Shown here piece after piece: positions 33,038 through 41,528 of a stretch of DNA of 64,000 nt. The notes under the pieces are model-generated. The model did no database searches. It had not been told where the DNA came from and saw only the letters and a program-made list of their open reading frames with translations. Numbering within the stretch: position 1 is the stretch's first letter; every line of letters begins with the position of its first letter. The stretch spans positions 1 through 64,000 of the forward strand of contig JAFGSQ010000037.1 in the NCBI GenBank assembly GCA_016934535.1, written 5' to 3'. Source of the DNA: a candidate division WOR-3 bacterium (GTDB lineage Bacteria; SDB-A). Position numbers and translations under genes: made by a program.

Positions 33038-33510
33038 TGGAAATCCCTCGCAACGGAATTAGCATTGTACTCATAACTTTGTTTTCGGGATCTCTGGTTC
33101 AGACTGTTAAAGTTATAATAGGTGTTCTGGGAGATTACAGAAAATATAAAAAATTCATTCTCGGAAAAAACATAAAGAGAATAAACGAACCCGGCGGTAT
33201 GCCTTCTTCACACTCTTCTTCAGTAATCACGCTGTCGTTTTTAGTCGGTTACTGGAACGGATTCACGAGTTTGCTTTTCGGCATAACACTCTTCTTTTCT
33301 CTAATAGTCATATACGACGCCGCAGGAGTCAGGCGTTCAGTCGGAAGACAGGCGCAAATCCTCAACAATATAATAGATGAAATGAACAGACTGGGTCATA
33401 TGAAAGCCGGCAGGCTTAAAGAACTCCTCGGCCACACGGCTTTCGAGGTCTTTATCGGCTCTTTGATAGGTTTTGTCATCGCTTGGTTTTTCGGGAGGTT
33501 CCTTTCATGA
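33037..33510 (+). CDS. Divergent PAP2-family membrane phosphatase (DUF212)
   Basis: A 157-residue membrane protein with about four hydrophobic segments. The sequence matches DUF212: 'GGMPSSHSSSV', 'VIYDAAGVRRSVGRQA' and 'LKELLGHTAFEV'. The PSSH and GH motifs resemble the phosphatase signature of PAP2 enzymes. It lies between ispA and dxs with overlaps on both sides, so dephosphorylation of a prenyl diphosphate is a reasonable inference, but the substrate is not established. Confidence 0.88.
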   Translation: MEIPRNGISIVLITLFSGSLVQTVKVIIGVLGDYRKYKKFILGKNIKRINEPGGMPSSHSSSVITLSFLVGYWNGFTSLLFGITLFFSLIVIYDAAGVRRSVGRQAQILNNIIDEMNRLGHMKAGRLKELLGHTAFEVFIGSLIGFVIAWFFGRFLS

Positions 33511-35402
33511 AAACTAAAGAAAATCAATTTCTTTCAGGGATAAACTGTCCCGGCGATGTGAAAAAACTTTCAAACGACGAGCTTGCTGTCCTGGCGGATG
33601 AACTGAGGAAATTTATTATTGATGTCGTCGCAAAGAATGGAGGCCATCTCGCTTCAAACCTCGGCGCCATAGAACTCACCCTGGCAATGCTCAGCGTTTT
33701 TGACGTGACTCGGGACAAGATAATATGGGACGTCGGGCATCAGTGTTATGCATATAAGATTCTGACAGAGAGGAAACATCTGTTTCATACAATCAGACAG
33801 TTCGGAGGGATTAGCGGGTTTCCCAAAATCAGTGAAAGTCCTTACGACGCATACGGCACGGGTCACGCCTCTACCTCGATATCCTCAGCCGTCGGAATGG
33901 CCGTCGCCAGAGACGCTCTGTCTCAGAAACATGAAGTCATAGCGGTAATAGGCGACGGGGCTCTCACGGGAGGACTCGCCTGGGAGGGCTTGAATCACGC
34001 CAGCAGTTTCAGGGGTGACATAACAATCGTAATAAACGACAACGGAATGTCGATAAGTGAAAATGTCGGAATGATCTCGGAATATCTCAACAAACTTGTC
34101 ACTGCGCCCGTATACAACAGGATGAGGGACGACGTATGGGAGCTTCTCGGACTTTTGCCTTCCTTTCTCAGCAAAAGGGCGAGGGATGTTGCAAGAAGGG
34201 TAGAGGAAGGTTTTAAAAACCTTCTGATTCCTACGATTCTTTTCGAAGAGCTCGGTTTCAGGTACATAGGCCCGGTCAACGGTCACGACATTAAATCCCT
34301 CATCGATGTTTTTAAAGGAGTCAAAAGGCTTAAAGGACCCAAAGTCGTCCACGTACTCACTCAAAAAGGCCGGGGTTACGATAAGGCGGAGAATGACCCC
34401 GAGGTGTTTCACGGTATAGGACCTGTCAAAAAATCCTGTGACGAAACGGATCCCCATAAAAATGCGGTTTCGTGGACGGACGAAGTATCGGATTTGCTTA
34501 TCGAACGAGCCGAAAAAGATCCGTCAATAGTAGCAATAACGGCGGCCATGCCTCTGGGAACAGGACTGGACAAGTTTTGCAGACAGTTTCCGGAAAGGTT
34601 TTTCGACGTCGGCATTGCCGAAGCACACGCGTCGGTTTTTGCCGCGGGCATGGCGGCTAAAGGCTTGAAGCCTGCTATCGCTCTGTATTCATCTTTTCTT
34701 CAGAGGGCTTTCGATCCGGTCATTCATGACATAGCTTTGCAGGGATTGCCCGTTTCTTTTTTCATTGACAGGGCAGGATTTGTCGGAGAAGACGGCCCGA
34801 CTCATCACGGTTTGTTCGATATCGGCTTTCTTTTGTCGGTACCCGGTATAGTGTTCATGTCGCCTGCCGACGGAAACGACTTAAAGCAAATGATGGACGT
34901 CTCTTTTGAATGCGGAAAACCGACTGTTTTGAGATATCCGAGAGACAAGATGAGAGATGGTCTTGAAGGATTTTCGCCCGAGAAGGTCGAGATCGGAAAA
35001 CCTTCTTTTCTCGAAGGAGACTGCTCTCTAGCGATAGTGGGAGTTGGAACGTGCGTATACACAGCCGTTGAAGTGAGGGAGATGATGAGCGCCAACGACG
35101 GACTGACACCATGGGTAGTGAACGCGCGTTTCATAAAACCGGTCTCCGGCGAACTCGTAGATTTCCTGAAAGACAAAAAGGCAGTTATCTGTATCGAAGA
35201 GGGTTCAAAAATAAACGGATTCGGGGCTTTCCTCTCTTTGTCACTCGCTGAAAGCGGATTCTCCGGAAAGTTTTATTCGGCGGGAGTCGAAGACAGTTTT
35301 CAGCCGCACGGTTCGAGAGACGTTCTCATCAGACGTGCCGGTCTTGACGCCCGGAGTATTTATGAAAGAACTGCCGACCTTGCGGCCGGTATCAAGAGTT
35401 GA
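33507..35402 (+). CDS. dxs: 1-deoxy-D-xylulose-5-phosphate synthase
   Basis: First enzyme of the MEP isoprenoid pathway, joining pyruvate and glyceraldehyde 3-phosphate with thiamine diphosphate. Seen: 'GGHLASNLGAIELTLAM', 'WDVGHQCYAYKILT', the thiamine-binding GDGALTGG (about 149-156) followed by the Asn motif 'VINDNGMSISENVG', and the pyrimidine-domain 'FIDRAGFVGEDGPTHHG'. Length (631 aa) is normal. The ATG at 33507 is chosen over an upstream TTG at 33483. It follows GGAGG (33493-33497) and overlaps the DUF212 stop as ATGA. Confidence 0.97.
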   Translation: MKTKENQFLSGINCPGDVKKLSNDELAVLADELRKFIIDVVAKNGGHLASNLGAIELTLAMLSVFDVTRDKIIWDVGHQCYAYKILTERKHLFHTIRQFGGISGFPKISESPYDAYGTGHASTSISSAVGMAVARDALSQKHEVIAVIGDGALTGGLAWEGLNHASSFRGDITIVINDNGMSISENVGMISEYLNKLVTAPVYNRMRDDVWELLGLLPSFLSKRARDVARRVEEGFKNLLIPTILFEELGFRYIGPVNGHDIKSLIDVFKGVKRLKGPKVVHVLTQKGRGYDKAENDPEVFHGIGPVKKSCDETDPHKNAVSWTDEVSDLLIERAEKDPSIVAITAAMPLGTGLDKFCRQFPERFFDVGIAEAHASVFAAGMAAKGLKPAIALYSSFLQRAFDPVIHDIALQGLPVSFFIDRAGFVGEDGPTHHGLFDIGFLLSVPGIVFMSPADGNDLKQMMDVSFECGKPTVLRYPRDKMRDGLEGFSPEKVEIGKPSFLEGDCSLAIVGVGTCVYTAVEVREMMSANDGLTPWVVNARFIKPVSGELVDFLKDKKAVICIEEGSKINGFGAFLSLSLAESGFSGKFYSAGVEDSFQPHGSRDVLIRRAGLDARSIYERTADLAAGIKS

Positions 35403-37474
35403 TGAATTTTAAAAAACCGCCTGAAAAAATCCATTATTATCTCTTTTTATACGCTCTTATGTTTTTGTCGCTTTTTTTTTCCTCGAACGGTACTTTTTAC
35501 GACCTCGGCATGAGAGTTTTCAACAGGATCGGGATTGTTCTTCTTTTGATTGTCTGCTCCGGATTCATAATAATGCTATTTGTCAGGACTCAAAAGAACT
35601 TTTTTAAGGCGATTACATTTCACGGCATCGCCACTCTTGTTTCAACTTTTGTTATGCTCGTTCAGCTTTCCGGAGGAGTACTCTGGGGTTTTTATTTTCC
35701 TTTGATGGTTCTCATTTCGTTCCGTTCGGAAAAGAAAAAAGCTTTGGCAGGTTTCTCGGTAATAGCTTTTGCCGAAATATCTTCGTCTGTGTTTTCAAAT
35801 TCCGGCAACAACTTCGGACAAGATTACAATCCTCTTTCCCTTAGGCTCATTCAGTTGGTGTGTCTTTTCGCAACTGTCGAACTTTTTCACAGGATTTTCG
35901 TTTTCAGAAAACCTTCTGTCAGGCAAAGAGAGGCTGAATCTGCTTTCCTGCCTCCGCTTGAAAGAATAATTCCGTCAAAAAAGATTATATCCCGCAATGT
36001 CTCCAACATTCTCGGAGTGATTTTCAGCAATCCGAATGTCCGAACGGTTGTTTTGCTGTTCATTGAGAACTCGATCGAAGGAACTGTTTTTAAAATTTTT
36101 GATTTCAGGTCTTCGGCTGCGGATTTCATCGATGCTTCAAAATACGTGAAATATTCCGGCAGTCTTCTTTCAATTGCGGCTCGAGAGCCGAAATATTTTT
36201 TGTCGCGCAATTTTACCGGAGCCGCTTTTAATCTGGGTTACTACACGGACGATGTGGCGGTTAAATCCTTCTGCGCCTCTCCCGTCAGGATCGGCGAGGA
36301 AACGGTCGGTTTGCTTTGTGTAGACAGTGATGTTCAAGAAGCCTTTTCCGAAGAGACGGCTTTCGACGTTCACAGGTATTCCCTGATTCTTTCAGAAATC
36401 ATTCAGATATCTTCTCACCTCGAAAAGAAAGAGATAGCTTCAACATTTCTTGAAATAATAAACGACCTGGCGGACAAATTCGTGCGTTCAATTTATTTCA
36501 AGGACGTCATAGAGATATTCACAGTCAAACTCAGGGAGACTTTCAATTATGAAGATTTCCTCATAGTCCTGGTCGATAAATACTCAGTCGTCACTCACAC
36601 CAAATCCGGCAACAATATTTTTTTTTGCGACAGATTGGGAACCGATTTCTCGCTGAGCCCGAGATCGATAGCCAGGCTGGTCATAAAAAAGAACATCAGT
36701 TTGAATGAGACTAATTTTCAAAAAAACACTTCGGTTTCGAGATTCATCCTTCACCCTGATGACGGCAGTGTCAACGTGATGTCCTTTTTGGCCGCTCCGG
36801 TGCCTTCGAAGGAAGAACCGTGCGGTGCAGTGTTTTTGATGAGTAATTATTTAAACAACTACGAAAAAAAGGATTCCGAACTTCTCGAAGTGTTCGCACG
36901 CCTTCTTGGAGCGGCGATTTCGAGAGCTAAATTGTACGAAGAGAAAGAAAGGCTTTCTCTCAAAGACGGCTTGACAGGGCTTTACAATCACAGGTATTTT
37001 CAGGAACTCCTGGACGAAGAGATTTCAAGATGCAGCAGAACCACTTCGTCGTTAAGTCTCCTGATCATGGATATTGATTTTTTCAAGAAAATCAACGACG
37101 CTTTCGGACACAGGACGGGAGACACGGTACTGACGGGAATATCTTCTTATCTCGCAAATTCAGTCAGGAAATTTGATTCAGTCGCCCGCTACGGAGGTGA
37201 AGAATTGACGGTGATACTTCCCGAATGCCCCTACAAGGAAGCGGTCATGATATCTGAAAAGCTGAGACAAGGCATAGAGAGTCTCGAATGGCAGGATCAA
37301 AACGGAGTACCTTTCAAAGTGACGGTGTCAATAGGAGTCAGTTCATATCCTCTGAGGGCTCAGACAAAGGAAGATTTAATTGAAGACGCCGACGAGTCTT
37401 TATACTCCGCGAAAGAAGGCGGCCGGAATTCGACGGCTTACGCACAAAAGATATACAATATAAACATAACTTAA
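35402..37474 (+). CDS. Membrane-anchored diguanylate cyclase with GAF-like domains
   Basis: A 690-residue signalling protein that would make cyclic di-GMP. Several N-terminal membrane segments (about residues 12-180) are followed by a region resembling two GAF-type sensor domains (about 195-320 and 360-520). A C-terminal GGDEF domain follows, with the active site GGEEL at 598-602 and an inhibitory-site RxxD (R589-D592). 'KDGLTGLYNHRYF' marks the start of the domain. With GGEEL plus an I-site it should be active and product-inhibited. The start overlaps the dxs stop by one base. What it senses is unknown. Confidence 0.88.
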   Translation: MNFKKPPEKIHYYLFLYALMFLSLFFSSNGTFYDLGMRVFNRIGIVLLLIVCSGFIIMLFVRTQKNFFKAITFHGIATLVSTFVMLVQLSGGVLWGFYFPLMVLISFRSEKKKALAGFSVIAFAEISSSVFSNSGNNFGQDYNPLSLRLIQLVCLFATVELFHRIFVFRKPSVRQREAESAFLPPLERIIPSKKIISRNVSNILGVIFSNPNVRTVVLLFIENSIEGTVFKIFDFRSSAADFIDASKYVKYSGSLLSIAAREPKYFLSRNFTGAAFNLGYYTDDVAVKSFCASPVRIGEETVGLLCVDSDVQEAFSEETAFDVHRYSLILSEIIQISSHLEKKEIASTFLEIINDLADKFVRSIYFKDVIEIFTVKLRETFNYEDFLIVLVDKYSVVTHTKSGNNIFFCDRLGTDFSLSPRSIARLVIKKNISLNETNFQKNTSVSRFILHPDDGSVNVMSFLAAPVPSKEEPCGAVFLMSNYLNNYEKKDSELLEVFARLLGAAISRAKLYEEKERLSLKDGLTGLYNHRYFQELLDEEISRCSRTTSSLSLLIMDIDFFKKINDAFGHRTGDTVLTGISSYLANSVRKFDSVARYGGEELTVILPECPYKEAVMISEKLRQGIESLEWQDQNGVPFKVTVSIGVSSYPLRAQTKEDLIEDADESLYSAKEGGRNSTAYAQKIYNINIT

Positions 37475-37486
37475 TGTGAGGTGAAA

Positions 37487-38167
37487 ATGAAAAAAATCTT
37501 TATCGGTCCTGTTTTTTTGCTGGTTTTTATTCTCGGCTTTGCCGCGGGATTCGTATTTTCCGCCGTCAGATTCAATTCCTCAAAAAACGTTGTCCCCATG
37601 AATGTCGGCAGCGCCCTGCCAGTCAAAGCTGAACAGGTTATTTCAGGCCTCAAGAGTTATTTGTCACAGTGGAAAGGAAGACTCGAGATATTGTCGCAAG
37701 GAGATTTACAAGACAGCCTTATAATAGTCTCTCTATATGATGTCGATCCGGTCAACGTGAAAGGACTAATGATTTCTGATTCATCTTCGAAGCGTTATTA
37801 TCCGCCCGAAATCGAATTTGAGGCCGACAAAGGTGATTTTGGGTTCAATTTCAGCCTCGAACCATTCTACGTGGTTTACTCTTCGGAAAGGACGATCGCC
37901 GTTCTGTTGGATCAGAGTGTTCTCGAGAAGAGAGTCGCGCTTCAGGCGATGTCCAGCTCAGCGACGCCGTTTACAACTGTTTTGTTTTCCGGAGAAAAAC
38001 AGGTCTTTTCCAGTGACGAAGCTTTTACCGCGCCATACGACACTTTGTATGCCTTTACAGACACAGGAAGCGTTTGGACTGACGGTACGATAGAAAAATA
38101 CTGGAAAAAATTCCAGATTGAAAATGTCTTTCTGACAATAGTGATTCACTACGGAAAAGATTTGTAA
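37487..38167 (+). CDS. Membrane-anchored protein of unknown function (226 aa)
   Basis: Not recognised. One N-terminal membrane helix (about residues 5-26, 'FIGPVFLLVFILGFAAGFVF') anchors a soluble domain of about 195 residues with mixed alpha/beta character. There is no clear motif; 'SLYDVDP' and 'IYYPPEIEFE'-like stretches suggest beta strands. The ATG at 37487 is preferred over GTG at 37481, which lies inside the purine-rich ribosome-binding region (GAGGTG). It sits 12 bases after the diguanylate cyclase and just before udp. Confidence 0.7.
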   Translation: MKKIFIGPVFLLVFILGFAAGFVFSAVRFNSSKNVVPMNVGSALPVKAEQVISGLKSYLSQWKGRLEILSQGDLQDSLIIVSLYDVDPVNVKGLMISDSSSKRYYPPEIEFEADKGDFGFNFSLEPFYVVYSSERTIAVLLDQSVLEKRVALQAMSSSATPFTTVLFSGEKQVFSSDEAFTAPYDTLYAFTDTGSVWTDGTIEKYWKKFQIENVFLTIVIHYGKDL

Positions 38168-38169
38168 AT

Positions 38170-38928
38170 ATGAAAGCTTATCACATAAAACTTTCCGAGA
38201 AAGATATCGGCGGTGTCAAGACGGCTCTTCTCCCCGGAGATCCCATGAGAGTCGAAAAAATCGCTTCTCTTGCCGGAAAAAATAATTTCAAAAAACTTAC
38301 CAGCAACAGAGAATTCTTTAGTGCACTTTGCACGGTTCAGAATATTCCCATTCTCGTGATATCTACAGGAATCGGCTGTCCTTCATTGGCCATCGCCGTG
38401 GAAGAACTGGCCCATTTGGGAATTGAGAACTTCATTAGAGTAGGAACGACCGGAGCGATCCAGCCGGGCATACTTCCGGGGGACTTAATAGTAAGCACTG
38501 CGGCCGTGAGGCTCGATGGCACTTCAGGACACTACGCTCCGATGTCATATCCCGCTGTCGCTTCTTATGACATCGTCAACGCTCTTGTAAGATCGGCAAA
38601 AAAATTTAAAATCAGGCATCACATCGGAGTGACTGTAACGAGCGACACGTTTTACCCGGGGCAGGAAAGATACGACACTTTTACCGGCCACATAATAAGA
38701 GATTACAGAGGCTCCATGGAGGAATGGAAAAAGCTGAAAGTTCTCAATTATGAAATGGAATCTTCAGCTCTGTTCGTTATGGCAAGCGTTTTCGGTTTAA
38801 AAAGCGGAACCGTCTGCGGAGTAATTGTAAACAGGTCGGAAAATGAGAAACCGGACGACTCTTTTATAGAAAAAGTCGAAAAAGAAACTGGAACTGTAGC
38901 GCTCGAAGCCGCCACAAAGTTAAAATAA
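38170..38928 (+). CDS. udp: Uridine phosphorylase-type nucleoside phosphorylase
   Basis: Cleaves uridine (or another nucleoside) with phosphate to base plus ribose 1-phosphate. Family signatures: 'ALLPGDPMRVEKIA' (phosphate site), 'STGIGCPSLAIAVEELAHLG', 'RVGTTGAIQPGI' and the ribose-site 'VLNYEMESSALFVMAS'. Length (252 aa) is normal for the PNP/UDP family. The EMES motif supports uridine phosphorylase, though purine specificity cannot be excluded. It begins two bases after the preceding gene's stop, and the mreB promoter lies directly after its stop. Confidence 0.9.
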   Translation: MKAYHIKLSEKDIGGVKTALLPGDPMRVEKIASLAGKNNFKKLTSNREFFSALCTVQNIPILVISTGIGCPSLAIAVEELAHLGIENFIRVGTTGAIQPGILPGDLIVSTAAVRLDGTSGHYAPMSYPAVASYDIVNALVRSAKKFKIRHHIGVTVTSDTFYPGQERYDTFTGHIIRDYRGSMEEWKKLKVLNYEMESSALFVMASVFGLKSGTVCGVIVNRSENEKPDDSFIEKVEKETGTVALEAATKLK

Positions 38929-38929
38929 C

Positions 38930-38958
38930 TTGACATCAGGTCTCTTTAAGTATATATA
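38930..38958 (+). promoter_or_regulatory. Promoter of mreBC (TTGACA-17-TATATA)
   Basis: Consensus TTGACA (38930-38935) is followed after 17 bases by TATATA (38953-38958). The leader of about 50 bases contains the palindrome AAGTATACTT (38983-38992) and ends with GGAGTG before the mreB ATG. Confidence 0.65.
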
Positions 38959-39014
38959 AAACTGTCAATTAAGCCACTTTATAAGTATACTTGTAGGAAC
39001 GGAGTGATGTATTT

Positions 39015-40070
39015 ATGGCTTTTCAGATAAATAGATTGAGAAAGACATTTTCGAGTATGATGTCCAATGATATGGCCATCGATCTTGGAACAGCCTCCAC
39101 GCTGATTTATATAGAAGGCGAAGGAATCGTTTTAAATCAGCCTTCAGTCATAGCTTACCGTGTCAGTGATAAAAGTATTGTCGCCGTGGGAGACGAAGCA
39201 AAAAGGATGTACGGAAGAACCCCGGGCGGTCTTGAATCCGTGAGGCCGATGAAAGACGGTGTCATAGCCGATTTTTCTCTTGTAGAAGAAATGTTGAGGT
39301 ATTTTATTCATCAACAGCAGAAAAAAGGACTCATGGGTCACCCGAGAGTTCTTGTCTCTGTCCCGACAGGTATAACTGCAGTTGAAAGCAGGGCAGTCAG
39401 GGATTCTGTCGAACACGCAGGAGCGAGAGAAGTCTTTCTCGTATACGAACCGATAGCGGCCGCGATAGGAGTTGACATTGATGTCCTTTCTCCCAGCGCA
39501 AGCATGATCATAGATATTGGCGGCGGAACCACAGAAATAGCGGTTATAGCATTGTCCGGCCTTGTAGCGAAAGGGTCTGCGAGAGTTGGAGGAGACGAGG
39601 TAGACGAATATATACAAAGATGGCTCAAAAATAATTTTCATCTGGACATAGGCCTCAATACAGCAGAGGAGATAAAGAAAAAAATAGGATCAGCTTTTGT
39701 CCTCGACGAAGATAGAGAGATGGAAGTCAGGGGAATGAATTACGACACGGGAATACCCAAAAGCATTAAACTCAGTTCGAGTGATGTCAGGGAAGCAATA
39801 AGAGAGCCTGTGAAAATGATAGTCGCTGCAGTACAGGAAACTCTGAAAAAAACAAAACCGGAACTGAGTTCAGACATAGTTGACAAAGGCATACTCATGA
39901 CCGGAGGGGGCTCCATGCTTTACGGCCTTTCCGCATTGATACAGGAAGAGATAAACATAAGGGTCAGGGTGGCTGACAACCCAATTGAATGCGTAGTCCG
40001 AGGAGCGGGAAAAATACTGGCGAACATGGACAAGTTTGAAAAAGTAATCAAAAAAGGCGACGAAGAATAG
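39015..40070 (+). CDS. mreB: Rod shape-determining protein MreB
   Basis: Bacterial actin that directs lateral wall synthesis on the inner face of the membrane. Actin-fold signatures: phosphate-1 'MAIDLGTASTLIYIEGEG', 'VSVPTGITAVESRAV', phosphate-2 'IDIGGGTTEIAVIALSG' and the adenosine motif 'ILMTGGGSMLYGL'. Length (351 aa) is normal. The gene has its own promoter and a Shine-Dalgarno-like GGAGTG eight bases before the ATG. mreC follows directly, but mreD, mrdA and rodA do not. Confidence 0.97.
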   Translation: MAFQINRLRKTFSSMMSNDMAIDLGTASTLIYIEGEGIVLNQPSVIAYRVSDKSIVAVGDEAKRMYGRTPGGLESVRPMKDGVIADFSLVEEMLRYFIHQQQKKGLMGHPRVLVSVPTGITAVESRAVRDSVEHAGAREVFLVYEPIAAAIGVDIDVLSPSASMIIDIGGGTTEIAVIALSGLVAKGSARVGGDEVDEYIQRWLKNNFHLDIGLNTAEEIKKKIGSAFVLDEDREMEVRGMNYDTGIPKSIKLSSSDVREAIREPVKMIVAAVQETLKKTKPELSSDIVDKGILMTGGGSMLYGLSALIQEEINIRVRVADNPIECVVRGAGKILANMDKFEKVIKKGDEE

Positions 40071-40117
40071 ACACTGAAACCCAGTCAAATCATAAGGTTG
40101 ACACTTTCAGCCTTGTA

Positions 40118-40939
40118 TTGATCCTGGTTTTTTCCTTTTTTCTTATAATTCTGGACTTCCAGGCAAGACACGTCGTACTATCGGTTGTTTCTCCGAATCC
40201 GGTTACGAAAGTCATGAAAATAGCTGCAGCTTTCAGAGAATACAAGCATCTGAGAGAAGAAAATGAAAAATTAAGAAAACAGCTCGCTTACATGGTCCTC
40301 AACAGGATTACATATGAAGAGCTGATAAGAGAGAACGAGAATCTGAACAAACTCCTGGGTTTCAGGCAATACAGTTCTTTCAGACTAATACCGGCGGAGA
40401 TAATTTCCCGGTCGGAGGATTATGCCAACTTTTCACTGACGATAGGAAAGGGGTACAGAGACGGCCTCTACAGAAATTCGGTTGTTATCGGTGTAAACGG
40501 CATTGTCGGAAAACTGATAAAAGTCATGTCGAACTATTCAATTGTCCAGACCTATTACGATCTCAATTTCAGGATAAGTGCGATGGATCTCAGATCGAAC
40601 CAGATAGGCATCGTCAGCTGGGACGGAAGAGGCAGAAACCTGACTTTTCAGGTCTCCGCGGATGTAGACATAGCCGAAGGAAGCAGAATAATATCTACGG
40701 GAATTGGAGGCATATATCCCAGGGGACTGGACATAGGAGTCGTCGGTCCCGGACCCTACGACAGGAGTACATTGTTTTTAAAAGTTCCGGTCATACCCTC
40801 TCAGAGTCTTTCCGCGATGGACAATGTCTTTGTCATATCAGGAGACCTTATTGAAAGCGACAGCCTTGAAATGTCTGATTTTCAGGGTGAATTGATTTTC
40901 GAGATATCGGACTGGCGGCTGAAGTTCACCGTCGATTAA
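40118..40939 (+). CDS. mreC: Rod shape-determining protein MreC
   Basis: Bitopic scaffold of the elongasome: an N-terminal membrane helix, a periplasmic coiled coil ('FREYKHLREENEKLRKQLAY') and a beta-barrel domain ('VVIGVNGIVGKLIKV', 'ISTGIGGIYPRGLDIG'). The start is a problem. The listed TTG at 40118 falls within the expected membrane helix. The frame is open upstream to 40040 with no ATG, GTG or TTG, and contains a charged stretch (residues DTETQSNHKVDTFSLV) that would be a normal cytoplasmic tail. A near-cognate ATA at 40067, overlapping the mreB stop, is one candidate. It ends one base before a convergent gene, so mreD is missing here. Confidence 0.88.
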   Translation: MILVFSFFLIILDFQARHVVLSVVSPNPVTKVMKIAAAFREYKHLREENEKLRKQLAYMVLNRITYEELIRENENLNKLLGFRQYSSFRLIPAEIISRSEDYANFSLTIGKGYRDGLYRNSVVIGVNGIVGKLIKVMSNYSIVQTYYDLNFRISAMDLRSNQIGIVSWDGRGRNLTFQVSADVDIAEGSRIISTGIGGIYPRGLDIGVVGPGPYDRSTLFLKVPVIPSQSLSAMDNVFVISGDLIESDSLEMSDFQGELIFEISDWRLKFTVD

Positions 40940-40940
40940 T

Positions 40941-41528
40941 TCAGAATTTCCGGCAATCGTAAATTATACTCGTCCATTTTCCTCTTTCTTTAATTATCTC
41001 TTCTCTGCTGAAAATGAAATTGCTGTATTTCAACTTATTTTCAACTTTTGACGGAGAGTGATAAAAAGATTCGATTTTGAATTTTTTGTTGAAGACGTTG
41101 AGCGAAAGAGGTGTTTTTTGAGGTATAATGTTGAAAACGAAACGGCCGTTTTGTTTTAGTATCTCATAAACAGATGAAAATAATTCTTCCGGGTGTTCAA
41201 TATGAACCATGAGGAACGATGCGACAGCCAGGTCAAAACAGGCGTCTTTAAACGGGAGGCAGAGAGCGTCCGCGACCACCCGGAGATTTTTTGAACCGCT
41301 GTTTTTTTTAAGAATTTCTTTTGCCAGGTCCAGGCTTACTACAGTCAATGATCTTTTTTTCAACTCGGCGAATAATCTGCCGTCACCGGCGCCAATATCC
41401 AGTGTCAGAACCGATTTTTCAAGATGTTCGACGAATTCCGTTCTGTCGAACGAATCGAGATAGGCGTGGTGCTTAAAGTATTTTTCGCTGTAAAAGTTGT
41501 ACCCTGTTTTGGAATCCAGTGTTTTCAA
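40941..41528 (-). CDS. Class I SAM-dependent methyltransferase (195 aa)
   Basis: A Rossmann-fold methyltransferase with motif I LDIGAGDGRLFAEL, the acidic end of strand 2 (VVSLDLAKE), then 'VVADALCLPFKDACFDLAV' and 'MVHIEHPEELFSSVYEILKQ'. This pattern resembles the UbiE/Methyltransf_11 group; the substrate is unknown. The frame runs open up to 41852, but that extension only shadows the neighbouring gene. The TTG at 41528 overlaps the stop of the upstream gene (TTGA) and gives a normal N-terminus. The two genes are likely coupled. It ends one base from the convergent mreC stop. Confidence 0.8.
   Translation of the reverse strand: MKTLDSKTGYNFYSEKYFKHHAYLDSFDRTEFVEHLEKSVLTLDIGAGDGRLFAELKKRSLTVVSLDLAKEILKKNSGSKNLRVVADALCLPFKDACFDLAVASFLMVHIEHPEELFSSVYEILKQNGRFVFNIIPQKTPLSLNVFNKKFKIESFYHSPSKVENKLKYSNFIFSREEIIKERGKWTSIIYDCRKF

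Noticed and set aside
33885-34457. 190-residue frame antisense to dxs
   Set aside because: Shadow of a conserved gene; no ribosome-binding site or family match.
40049-40070. Programmed -1 frameshift producing an MreB-MreC fusion
   Set aside because: The A run is not a standard slippery heptamer in the mreB frame, and a fused product would be biologically odd; kept only as a remote explanation of the mreC start problem.
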